Shown here piece by piece: positions 1 through 4,544 of a stretch of 7,527 nt of DNA. A program made the translations under genes and the position numbers. This DNA comes from Bacilli bacterium. Its GTDB lineage: Bacteria > Bacillota_I > Bacilli_A > RF39 > UBA660. The DNA lies in the NCBI GenBank assembly GCA_016296185.1, contig JAEDJT010000055.1, positions 1-7,527 of the forward strand, read 5' to 3'. The notes below the pieces were generated by a model. The model saw nothing but the letters and a program-made list of their open reading frames with translations. It made no database searches and was not told the origin of the DNA. Within the stretch, counting starts at the first letter, position 1. Each line of letters begins with the position of its first letter.

Positions 1-883
1 GATCAAAACTTGGCATTGCATTAAAGTTAACTGTAACAGCAGGTTGTTGTACTTCCACTTGTACAGGAGCTGGTTCTTCAGCAGGAGCAGCTTCTACTGG
101 AGCAGCAACTTCTTGTGCTGGTGCTTCTATCGGCGCAGCTTCAGCTTGAACAACTACTGGAGCAGCTGGTGCAGACTCAACTGGAGCAGCAACTTCTGCA
201 GGTTTAACTTCAGGTGCAGCTTCTGTTGGAGCAGTCTCTACTGGTGCAGGAGTCTCAGCTGGTGCAGCCTCTACTGGAGCAGCAACTTCTGCAGGTGTAG
301 CTTCAGGTGCAGCTTCTGCTGGAGCAGCCTCTACTGGTGCAGGAGTCTCAGCTGGTGCTTCTACTTCTTCAATTCCAGGACTAACTTCTGCATCTTTATT
401 ATCCGCACCATTGTCAGGGAATATTGTACTTCCTTGTGGTACTGGTTCTAATGCTTCAGCTTCTGCTGGAGCAGCAGCTTCGGCAGGTGCTTCTTCTGCT
501 GGAGTTTCAATTAAAGCTCTTCCAGCAGCATAGTTATCCACCATTTGTTTTGCAGCAGAACTACTTACAGATATATCTCTTGAATATTGTCCTTCAGCTT
601 TAGCTTCAGACATTAAAGGCGCATATTGATAAGAACCTGCATTACCAGAAATAATAGCACGCATGATTGTTTTAATACTATTCCATTCTTCATCCGTAGC
701 TACTTTAGTTAAGTTAGTATCATTAACTTCACTAACATGCAAAACAGTTAATCCATGAGGATCAACAGCATTTTCAGTTGTAATAATATATTTCTTTTGA
801 GAATCTGGTATAACAAAAATAGACACAACATTACTGTTTAATGTCTCACCAGAATCCTTCAAGATCGCAATCTTTTCTGGCAT
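1..883 (-). CDS. DUF1292-like protein with long Pro/Ala/Glu repeat tail (3' end beyond window)
   Basis: Uninterrupted frame of 294 codons from ATG at 883 to the left edge with no stop, so the C-terminus is missing. The start is supported by GAGAGGG six bases upstream and a strong promoter. Residues 1 to about 80 look like a small folded domain (VVSIFVIPDSQKKYIITT, then TDEEW at 63-67); the order hydrophobic strands, 'KKYI', then 'T-DEEW' resembles the small Bacillota DUF1292/YrzB family, which is a family-level guess. From about residue 125 the protein becomes low complexity, almost only P, A, E, V and T, with a 31-residue repeat. The final visible residues (VTVNFNAMPSFD) leave the repeat, so another segment probably follows. 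There is no signal peptide or membrane segment in the visible part, so it is probably cytoplasmic. Base composition is much richer in G+C than its neighbours because of Ala/Pro codons. Function unknown. Confidence 0.85.
   Translation of the reverse strand, partial: MPEKIAILKDSGETLNSNVVSIFVIPDSQKKYIITTENAVDPHGLTVLHVSEVNDTNLTKVATDEEWNSIKTIMRAIISGNAGSYQYAPLMSEAKAEGQYSRDISVSSSAAKQMVDNYAAGRALIETPAEEAPAEAAAPAEAEALEPVPQGSTIFPDNGADNKDAEVSPGIEEVEAPAETPAPVEAAPAEAAPEATPAEVAAPVEAAPAETPAPVETAPTEAAPEVKPAEVAAPVESAPAAPVVVQAEAAPIEAPAQEVAAPVEAAPAEEPAPVQVEVQQPAVTVNFNAMPSFD
62..358 (-). repeat. 93-bp (31-codon) coding tandem repeat, Pro/Ala/Glu
   Basis: Residues 176-206 and 207-237 of the leftmost gene are two copies of a 31-residue unit beginning APAETPAPVE and ending AEVAAPVE; identical DNA blocks recur 93 bp apart (for example at 181-203 and 274-296, and at 238 and 331). 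A third, shorter and degenerate copy covers residues 238 to about 265 and a fourth begins after it. The unit is an unstructured, acidic, proline-rich linker; copy number is likely to vary between strains. Confidence 0.8.
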
Positions 884-909
884 ACAAATCCCTCTCTATT
901 CTAAGTAAT

Positions 910-938
910 ATTATAACAAATAAAAAAATGGTTTTCAA
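910..938 (-). promoter_or_regulatory. Sigma-A promoter of the DUF1292-like gene
   Basis: On the - strand TTGAAA (938-933), a 17-bp spacer, then TGT-TATAAT (918-910), a near-perfect extended -10 promoter. The predicted start near 903 leaves a leader of about 20 nt with GAGAGGG at 896-890. The -35 hexamer lies inside the left arm of the upstream gene's terminator hairpin. Confidence 0.8.
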
Positions 939-961
939 TCATTTTCTTTTGATTGAAAACC
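923..961 (-). terminator. Intrinsic terminator of the yunB-yutD unit
   Basis: Perfect 12-bp hairpin: arms 930-941 and 950-961 (GGTTTTCAATCA and its complement), 8-base loop, followed on the - strand by a run of seven T (928-922). The stop codon of yutD (TGA, 941-939) is the inner end of one arm, so the last codons of the gene are part of the terminator. Confidence 0.85.
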
Positions 962-1214
962 ACTTACATCCATAAGCACATTTTGTATCAATATATTCCT
1001 TTAAATTCTTAATATCATTGTACTTTTTACAATTTTTATTATTAGACTCATAAAAACCTTTTAATCTTAATTTACTATAAGCCCAATCACCAACAATATA
1101 ATCATAACCATCAAAATAATCAGTAATCTTTTCTGCTAGTAATTCTTTATCAATAGCATCCCCATTATTCTCTATTACTTCATAATTAACATTATTTATT
1201 GTTATTTCTTTCAT
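939..1214 (-). CDS. yutD: YutD family protein
   Basis: A 91-residue small soluble protein of the YutD family (DUF1027), widespread in Bacillota and without a firmly established function. The family signature is the block YDYIVGDWAYSKLRLKGF (residues 37-54), very close to the equivalent block in the Bacillus protein, and the C-terminal 'C-x3-C-x-F' section (C79, C83). Length is close to the usual 90-100 residues. It starts 6 bases after the stop of the preceding gene, with a GGGG-type ribosome site overlapping that stop, so it is the last gene of a unit with the 174-residue protein and yunB. It ends in TGA, which shows that TGA is a stop in this genome. Confidence 0.85.
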   Translation of the reverse strand: MKEITINNVNYEVIENNGDAIDKELLAEKITDYFDGYDYIVGDWAYSKLRLKGFYESNNKNCKKYNDIKNLKEYIDTKCAYGCKWFSIKRK

Positions 1215-1220
1215 ATACCA

Positions 1221-1745
1221 TTACCCCAATACTAAGAAACCTTGTCTCTTAAAATAATCATCTATTTCATATGGATTATAAGCTAATTTTAATGCATATG
1301 ATTTTCTATAAAAATCATTACTATTAGCAGTAAATAATAAATCATAGAATTCTTTTTTAATATCTACATCTACCACTTGTTGATTATTTTTATATACTAA
1401 CATATCTATTAAACCTTTTTGTACAAAGTTAAAATATCTATTTTTCTTCTTTATAACTCTATCCTTTTGACCATGTTCAAAAGCATAGCATCTAGCTAAA
1501 TTATCTTTAAATTTAGTTAATTCTTCTACTGGTAATCCATATTGTAATAAAGTACTATTAAATAATTTAGTATCTTTATTATAGTAAGCATTAATAATAG
1601 TTTCTTCATCATATATTAAAGATAACATTCTTATAATACAAGACCAGAATGAATTATATTGTAATGATTTATCATCATCTTTATATTGTAAATATAATAA
1701 TAATGAATCATTTAAACCTTTGTTTATAAATACATAATTATCCAT
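1221..1745 (-). CDS. Uncharacterised 174-residue protein between yunB and yutD
   Basis: Complete frame with ATG at 1745 and AGGTGA 6 bases upstream; stop TAA. I do not recognise the family. The product is predicted mostly alpha-helical and soluble, rich in Tyr, Asn, Asp and Lys, with no signal peptide or transmembrane helix and no obvious catalytic motif. Features seen: aromatic-rich N-terminus (MDNYVFINKGLNDSLLLYLQ), a basic stretch near residue 98 (RVIKKKNRYF), and two conserved-looking cysteines (C36 and C86). It is 43 bases downstream of yunB with no hairpin between and only 6 bases upstream of yutD, so it is very likely co-transcribed with both. An extended -10 (TGT-TATTAT) just upstream may give it extra transcription. 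Confidence 0.8.
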   Translation of the reverse strand: MDNYVFINKGLNDSLLLYLQYKDDDKSLQYNSFWSCIIRMLSLIYDEETIINAYYNKDTKLFNSTLLQYGLPVEELTKFKDNLARCYAFEHGQKDRVIKKKNRYFNFVQKGLIDMLVYKNNQQVVDVDIKKEFYDLLFTANSNDFYRKSYALKLAYNPYEIDDYFKRQGFLVLG

Positions 1746-1766
1746 AACTATTCACCTACTATAAAT

Positions 1767-1775
1767 ATAATAACA
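1767..1775 (-). promoter_or_regulatory. Possible internal extended -10 element before the 174-residue gene
   Basis: TGT-TATTAT on the - strand at 1775-1767, about 21 bases before the start codon. There is no convincing -35 hexamer at 16-18 bp. In such an AT-rich gap this may be chance; it is listed because the other promoters in the window share the same TGn extension. Confidence 0.3.
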
Positions 1776-1788
1776 TATATTTTTATTA

Positions 1789-2481
1789 TTAACTAGATAC
1801 AATTGAACTACTCTTTTCTATTAATCCATTATAATAATCTGGTATTTTACCAACTACCATTCTAGAACCTATTAATATCTCATAATCTCTACTATATTCT
1901 TCTTGATAGAATGGATTAATAATATTATTATATACAGTAATATTTAAATATAATTCTACTAAAGAATTATTAATACCATAATCACTTAATTTTGTTTTAA
2001 AACTTATATTTATTTCCCTTAATAAATCTATTTTAATAGGTATTTTAGGTCCAAGATGACTTATTAATACATTGTTACTAATAAATCCCATAGGGACCTT
2101 AAATACCTTTTTATCATTATCATAATAAGGATTATTAATATCTAAATTATATACTTCACTATATAAAGTATTAATAGTATCTCCTAGATAGTTATAAACA
2201 TTCTTTAAATTATAATCTACACTAACAATATTATCTTTGTACATATTTAAATGAATAATATCATCTATCTCTAATTTAGACATAGTATTCTTATCTATAG
2301 CACTAGCAATATAATGATTAACATTATCATCAGTTATCTTAATAACAAATTTATTTATCTTAGGAGTTATTACATTACCTACATAATTAATAGTATAAAT
2401 AGTATATATAAGTATAATAGTTATAATACTTAATAGTAATATAATAAACTTTTTATATTTATATTTTCTTTTTAATTTCAT
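1789..2481 (-). CDS. yunB: YunB family protein (sporulation-associated, membrane-anchored)
   Basis: A 230-residue protein with a short basic N-terminus (KLKRKYKYKK), one transmembrane helix at about 11-32, and an extracytoplasmic domain. The C-terminal half carries the conserved YunB blocks: VPMGFISNNVL (129-139), LGPKIPIK (143-150), ISFKTKLSDYGINN (159-172) and VVGKIPDYYNG (209-219). In B. subtilis yunB is a mother-cell sporulation gene needed for normal spore formation; the molecular role is not known. The ATG at 2481 has no Shine-Dalgarno sequence: the upstream bases are only A and T. A strong terminator lies just upstream and a -10-like TATTAT ends five bases before the ATG, so this mRNA may be leaderless. 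No better in-frame start exists, because the basic residues and helix begin at this Met. Confidence 0.85.
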   Translation of the reverse strand: MKLKRKYKYKKFIILLLSIITIILIYTIYTINYVGNVITPKINKFVIKITDDNVNHYIASAIDKNTMSKLEIDDIIHLNMYKDNIVSVDYNLKNVYNYLGDTINTLYSEVYNLDINNPYYDNDKKVFKVPMGFISNNVLISHLGPKIPIKIDLLREINISFKTKLSDYGINNSLVELYLNITVYNNIINPFYQEEYSRDYEILIGSRMVVGKIPDYYNGLIEKSSSIVSS

Positions 2482-2486
2482 ATTAA

Positions 2487-2494
2487 ATAATATG
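2487..2494 (-). promoter_or_regulatory. Candidate yunB -10 element (CATATTAT)
   Basis: CATATTAT on the - strand at 2494-2487. It contains TATTAT (sigma-A-like) and also fits CATAnnnT, the -10 pattern of the sporulation factors sigma-E and sigma-K. No clear -35 is visible. Transcription would begin at or next to the yunB ATG. The position is suggestive, but the sequence alone is weak evidence in this AT-rich gap. Confidence 0.35.
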
Positions 2495-2497
2495 AAT

Positions 2498-2523
2498 AAA
2501 AAAAAACTATTATTAAAATAGTT
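2498..2523 (-). terminator. Intrinsic terminator of the tail-anchored protein gene
   Basis: Arms AACTATT (2505-2511) and AATAGTT (2517-2523) with a 5-base loop, followed on the - strand by an uninterrupted T run encoded by nine A (2498-2506). The stop codon (2515-2513) sits in the loop. The stem is AT-rich but the U-tract is long. Confidence 0.65.
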
Positions 2524-3847
2524 CTAAATTTAAGAAATGATCAGCTAAATATATTCCACCAGCTATAAATAATATAATTATTATTACAATTATTACTTTT
2601 AATAAAAAATTAATAATAGCACTATCTTCTTTTATATCTGCAAAATCATCATCTATTTCATGTTTTTTATTTTTCTTAACTGGTTTATCTAATTTTTCTT
2701 CTAATTCCATATCTTCTATTAGTTTACCAGCTTCACTTAATATAGCAGTTGTATTACCTATTTCTTTCATTTCTTTTGTCATAGGTAATTCCATATCATC
2801 TATTAACTTACCTGCTTGTGCAAGTATTTCTGTTGTACTACTTTCATCAATTGATTTCTTAGGCGCATTACCTATCTCATTTATTAAATCTCCTGCTTGT
2901 GCAAGTATCTCTGTTGTACTACTCTCATCAATTGATTTCTTAGGTGCATTACCTATTTCATTTATTAAATCTCCTGCTTGCATTAGTATTTCTGTAGTAG
3001 ATCCAATATCTTCTATATCATCTAATGTACCAACTTGACTTAATGTTTGTGTAGCAGTACCTATTTCAGGATCATATTGTAATCCTTGAGTTCTATCATA
3101 TTCTTCTTCCATTTCTTCAATAGTCTTACTAGCTTGAGCAAGAATTTGTGTTGTATTCATTCCTTCTTCTCTAGCAGCAGCTCTTGAAGATTCTATTTCA
3201 CGTGTTAAATCCATAGCACCTAACACTTTAGTATTATCATCATCACCAGTTAAATCACTAAATATATCTAATGCTAATTCTTGAGTATTTCTAAATTCAT
3301 TATCATTAATAGTATCTATTAAATCCATTAATCTCTTTTCAGATTCATTCTTAGGTTCACTAACAATTACTTCATCTATATCATCGTCATCATCATTACT
3401 TGATGTACCATATAAATCTAAATTCTTCAAAATATCATATTGTGTATTATGAAGTTTCATTAATCTTTCTTCTTCATAATTAACTTCTTTAGTAGCTCTA
3501 GCTTTTTCTAATATTTGGTTTAAATCATATTCTCTAGTTTCAGCTAGTTTCATTCTTTCTTGATTTTCTTCATATTCTTGAACTAGTTCTTTTCTAGGAG
3601 CTGGTTCTCTATATTTACGATCTAACATATCTCTTAAATTATCAAGATTAATATTTCTAGAGTTGTCGCCTATAACAGATACGTTACTGTCTACATCAAA
3701 ATTATCAAGTTCAGTATCACCATAATTTTCATATAAATCTCTATTTCTAGATTGTCTACTTGAACCTTCTTTAATTTCAAATTTACTACTTATCTTGTTT
3801 TCATCATCACGACTAGTAGCATTATATCTATCCATTCTTGATTGCAT
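2513..3847 (-). CDS. Tail-anchored acidic protein with repeated TTEIL.QAG motifs
   Basis: A 444-residue protein of unknown function. ATG at 3847 is chosen because AAGGAA (3862-3857) lies eight bases upstream; the GTG at 3856 touches that site and cannot use it. Order of parts: a polar, basic/acidic N-terminus (residues 1-75); a charged, probably coiled-coil middle (76-150) with an Asp run near 152-156; then six imperfect copies of TT-x-I-L-x-Q/E-A-G-x-L-I-x-x-M starting near residues 232, 265, 283, 310, 337 and 365; a basic patch (KPVKKNKK, 388-395); and one hydrophobic helix at about 411-433 with an 11-residue tail. There is no signal peptide, so the helix would act as a C-terminal tail anchor with nearly the whole protein in the cytoplasm. 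It is monocistronic, with its own extended -10 promoter and terminator. I do not recognise the family; a scaffold or membrane-tethered adaptor would suit the architecture, but that is inference. Confidence 0.85.
   Translation of the reverse strand: MQSRMDRYNATSRDDENKISSKFEIKEGSSRQSRNRDLYENYGDTELDNFDVDSNVSVIGDNSRNINLDNLRDMLDRKYREPAPRKELVQEYEENQERMKLAETREYDLNQILEKARATKEVNYEEERLMKLHNTQYDILKNLDLYGTSSNDDDDDIDEVIVSEPKNESEKRLMDLIDTINDNEFRNTQELALDIFSDLTGDDDNTKVLGAMDLTREIESSRAAAREEGMNTTQILAQASKTIEEMEEEYDRTQGLQYDPEIGTATQTLSQVGTLDDIEDIGSTTEILMQAGDLINEIGNAPKKSIDESSTTEILAQAGDLINEIGNAPKKSIDESSTTEILAQAGKLIDDMELPMTKEMKEIGNTTAILSEAGKLIEDMELEEKLDKPVKKNKKHEIDDDFADIKEDSAIINFLLKVIIVIIIILFIAGGIYLADHFLNLELF
2730..3000 (-). 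repeat. 81-bp (27-codon) tandem repeats in the tail-anchored gene
   Basis: Matching blocks recur at exactly 81-bp spacing (2811, 2892, 2973), then degenerate. Two full copies of a 27-residue unit (STTEILAQAGDLINEIGNAP, then KKSIDES) are identical in protein. Their DNA differs at only four sites, all silent A/G changes at third codon positions on the coding strand. Confidence 0.85.
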
Positions 3848-3871
3848 AAACGACACTTCCTTACACTTATA

Positions 3872-3880
3872 ATCATACCA
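3872..3880 (-). promoter_or_regulatory. Extended -10 promoter of the tail-anchored gene
   Basis: TGG-TATGAT on the - strand at 3880-3872, a good extended -10. The 17-bp-distant -35 position reads TTTAAT (3900-3895), a weak match. Predicted start near 3865, placing AAGGAA (3862-3857) right at the 5' end of the mRNA. Confidence 0.55.
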
Positions 3881-3905
3881 TAAGTAAATTTGAAATTAAA
3901 TTATT

Positions 3906-3934
3906 TTAATAACTCCTTTACATTATGTTATAAT
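3906..3934 (+). promoter_or_regulatory. Promoter of the ferredoxin gene
   Basis: TGT-TATAAT at 3926-3934 is a perfect extended -10; TTAATA at 3906-3911 is a moderate -35 with a 17-bp spacer. Start predicted near 3941. AAGGAGG (3944-3950) follows, ten bases before the ATG. It is divergent from the tail-anchored gene's promoter. Confidence 0.75.
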
Positions 3935-3960
3935 GGTATTACTAAGGAGGAATTATTAAC

Positions 3961-4173
3961 ATGAAAAAAATTAAAGTAGACGAAACAACTTGTATCGGTT
4001 GTGGAGCTTGTATAGCTTGCGCACAAAGCAATTTTGATTTTGATAATGAAAGAGGTATCTCTAAAGTTATCTCTAATGAAAATGCTGAATCTGAAGAAGT
4101 TCAAGCAGCAATCGACTCTTGTCCAGTTGCAGCTATTTCTATTGAAGAAGCAGAAGTTCAAGAAGCTGCTTAA
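3961..4173 (+). CDS. fer: Ferredoxin, single [4Fe-4S] cluster
   Basis: A 70-residue acidic electron carrier of the Bacillus-type monocluster ferredoxin family. Cluster ligands are visible as C11, C14 and C17 in CIGCGACIAC, with the fourth at C54 in the CPVAAIS motif. A further cysteine, C20, continues the C-x2-C rhythm and is not needed for the cluster. The segment between (residues 21-50) replaces the second cluster of clostridial two-cluster ferredoxins. The C-terminus is an acidic, Ala/Glu-rich tail. Soluble, cytoplasmic; the redox partner is not encoded here. It has its own strong promoter, a full AAGGAGG site and a hairpin terminator one base after the stop, so it is transcribed alone and probably at high level. 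Confidence 0.93.
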   Translation: MKKIKVDETTCIGCGACIACAQSNFDFDNERGISKVISNENAESEEVQAAIDSCPVAAISIEEAEVQEAA

Positions 4174-4174
4174 T

Positions 4175-4200
4175 AAAAAGACACTAAATAGTGTCTTTTT
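4175..4200 (+). terminator. Terminator of the ferredoxin gene (bidirectional in form)
   Basis: Perfect 11-bp stem AAAAAGACACT / AGTGTCTTTTT with a 4-base AAAT loop and a T run on either strand. The reverse complement of its 24-base core recurs exactly at 4519-4542. Confidence 0.85.
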
Positions 4201-4201
4201 A

Positions 4202-4230
4202 TTGTTGTACAAACATTCGTTTGATATAAT
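4202..4230 (+). promoter_or_regulatory. Promoter of the small hydrophobic peptide mRNA
   Basis: TGA-TATAAT at 4222-4230 (extended, consensus -10) with TTGTTG at 4202-4207 as a partial -35, 17-bp spacer. Transcription should start at about 4237-4238. The -35 abuts the ferredoxin terminator. Confidence 0.7.
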
Positions 4231-4237
4231 ATATATC

Positions 4238-4284
4238 AGGAATTACTCATAACTTGAGTGCAGCCTCCGAAAGGAGGTGATGAT
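4238..4284 (+). promoter_or_regulatory. Structured mRNA leader with sequestered Shine-Dalgarno site
   Basis: GAAAGGAGGTGAT (4269-4281) matches the complement of the 16S rRNA 3' end over 13 bases, far longer than usual. The same bases form a hairpin, CCTCC (4264-4268), GAAA tetraloop, GGAGG (4273-4277), that hides the site. A second small hairpin, ACTCA/TGAGT, occupies 4245-4259. The leader can instead pair with the 3' untranslated region (4238-4251 with 4438-4451; 4254-4261 with 4383-4390). Confidence 0.65.
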
Positions 4285-4359
4285 ATGTCAAAGAAAGATT
4301 TCTTAATCTCTTCTTTAATCATTATCATCATTCTACTTATACTTCTATTATTTAAATGA
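4285..4359 (+). CDS. 24-residue hydrophobic peptide, candidate type I toxin
   Basis: ATG at 4285, seven bases after GGAGG, to TGA at 4357-4359. The peptide is a short basic/polar head (MSKKDFLISS) followed by a run of Ile and Leu from residue 11 to 22, ending in Phe-Lys: one membrane-spanning helix with a charged end on each side. It has its own promoter, a structured leader that hides the ribosome site, a 3' untranslated region of about 100 nt ending in a hairpin, and an antisense RNA on the opposite strand. This is the arrangement of type I toxins of Gram-positive bacteria (the Fst, TxpA and BsrG kinds), though the peptide sequence matches none that I can name. It could instead be a regulated small membrane protein. 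The reading frame and gene context are clear; toxicity is inferred. Confidence 0.6.
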   Translation: MSKKDFLISSLIIIIILLILLLFK

Positions 4360-4376
4360 TAATGAATTATAAAATG

Positions 4377-4407
4377 AAAAAAGCACTCAATCCAACGGAT
4401 TAAGTGC
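4377..4407 (-). terminator. Terminator of the antisense RNA
   Basis: Arms 4383-4393 and 4397-4407 followed on the - strand by six U (4382-4377). At the one imperfect position (4388/4402) the - strand RNA makes a G-U pair while the + strand RNA would have a C-A mismatch, so the hairpin is built to work on the - strand. Confidence 0.75.
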
Positions 4408-4417
4408 AACCAAAACA

Positions 4418-4457
4418 AGGTAGTACTCAGGTCCCAATATGAGTAGTTCCTCTTTTT
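4418..4457 (+). terminator. Probable terminator of the peptide mRNA
   Basis: Outer pairs AGG/CCT (4418-4420 with 4449-4451), a small internal loop, then TACTCA/TGAGTA (4424-4429 with 4440-4445) around a 10-base loop, followed by CTTTTTA. The stem is moderate; readthrough would be caught by the hairpin at 4519-4544. Its right arm also pairs with the mRNA 5' end. Confidence 0.5.
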
Positions 4458-4485
4458 ATATTATGCAATATCACTTGCTATATAC

Positions 4486-4514
4486 ATAATAACATAAAAA
4501 AATATTTACTTCAA
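4486..4514 (-). promoter_or_regulatory. Promoter of the antisense RNA
   Basis: On the - strand TTGAAG (4514-4509), a 17-bp spacer, TGT-TATTAT (4494-4486): four of six at -35, five of six at -10, with the TGn extension. It faces the peptide mRNA promoter (convergent). Confidence 0.7.
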
Positions 4515-4518
4515 ATTG

Positions 4519-4544
4519 AAAGACACTATTTAGTGTCTTTTTTT
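4519..4544. terminator. Hairpin at the end of rluB, strongest as a + strand terminator
   Basis: Arms AAAGACACT (4519-4527) and AGTGTCTTT (4532-4540) with an ATTT loop. On the + strand it is followed by a run of seven T in all (4538-4544), a good terminator for readthrough from the peptide mRNA. On the - strand only three T precede a mixed sequence, so rluB termination here would be leaky. The rluB stop (TAG, 4528-4526) is inside the hairpin. Confidence 0.7.

Larger units (their letters stand above)
4377..4479 (-). ncRNA. Candidate antitoxin antisense RNA, about 100 nt
   Basis: Defined by a promoter at 4514-4486, a predicted start near 4479, and an intrinsic terminator at 4407-4377, all on the - strand. 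It is fully complementary to the 3' untranslated region of the 24-residue peptide mRNA from about 4377 to 4457, including the 3' half of the mRNA's long-range pairing. It does not cover the ribosome site, so inhibition would act through mRNA decay or loss of structure. A short GCAA/TTGC hairpin may form at its 5' end. No open reading frame of note is present. Confidence 0.6.

Noticed and set aside
44..451. A + strand open frame of 135 codons opposite the Pro/Ala/Glu repeat
   Set aside because: It is the mirror of the Ala/Pro codons: its product is only Cys, Trp, Ser, Phe, Arg and Tyr in repeats, and it has no ribosome site. The - strand frame carries the real domain, promoter and start.
2811..3000. 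Direct repeats that might suggest a CRISPR array
   Set aside because: The 81-bp units are contiguous, without unique spacers, in frame, and differ only at silent sites: a coding repeat.
3848..3856. GTG start at 3856 for the tail-anchored protein
   Set aside because: The GTG touches AAGGAA directly; the ATG at 3847 is eight bases from it, the proper distance.
3928..4212. A - strand open frame opposite the ferredoxin gene
   Set aside because: It overlaps the whole ferredoxin gene, whose cluster motifs, promoter and AAGGAGG site are unmistakable.
4034..4252. A second + strand frame across the end of the ferredoxin gene
   Set aside because: It is out of phase with the ferredoxin, lacks a ribosome site, and crosses the ferredoxin terminator and the next promoter.
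4236..4418. A 60-codon - strand frame across the peptide locus
   Set aside because: It starts inside the antisense RNA terminator, has no Shine-Dalgarno site, and is antisense to the better-supported 24-residue frame.
4237..4460. The module as a metabolite riboswitch, SRP RNA, 6S RNA or tmRNA
   Set aside because: None of the conserved cores of those RNAs is visible, and a coding frame plus an antisense unit explains the structure better.
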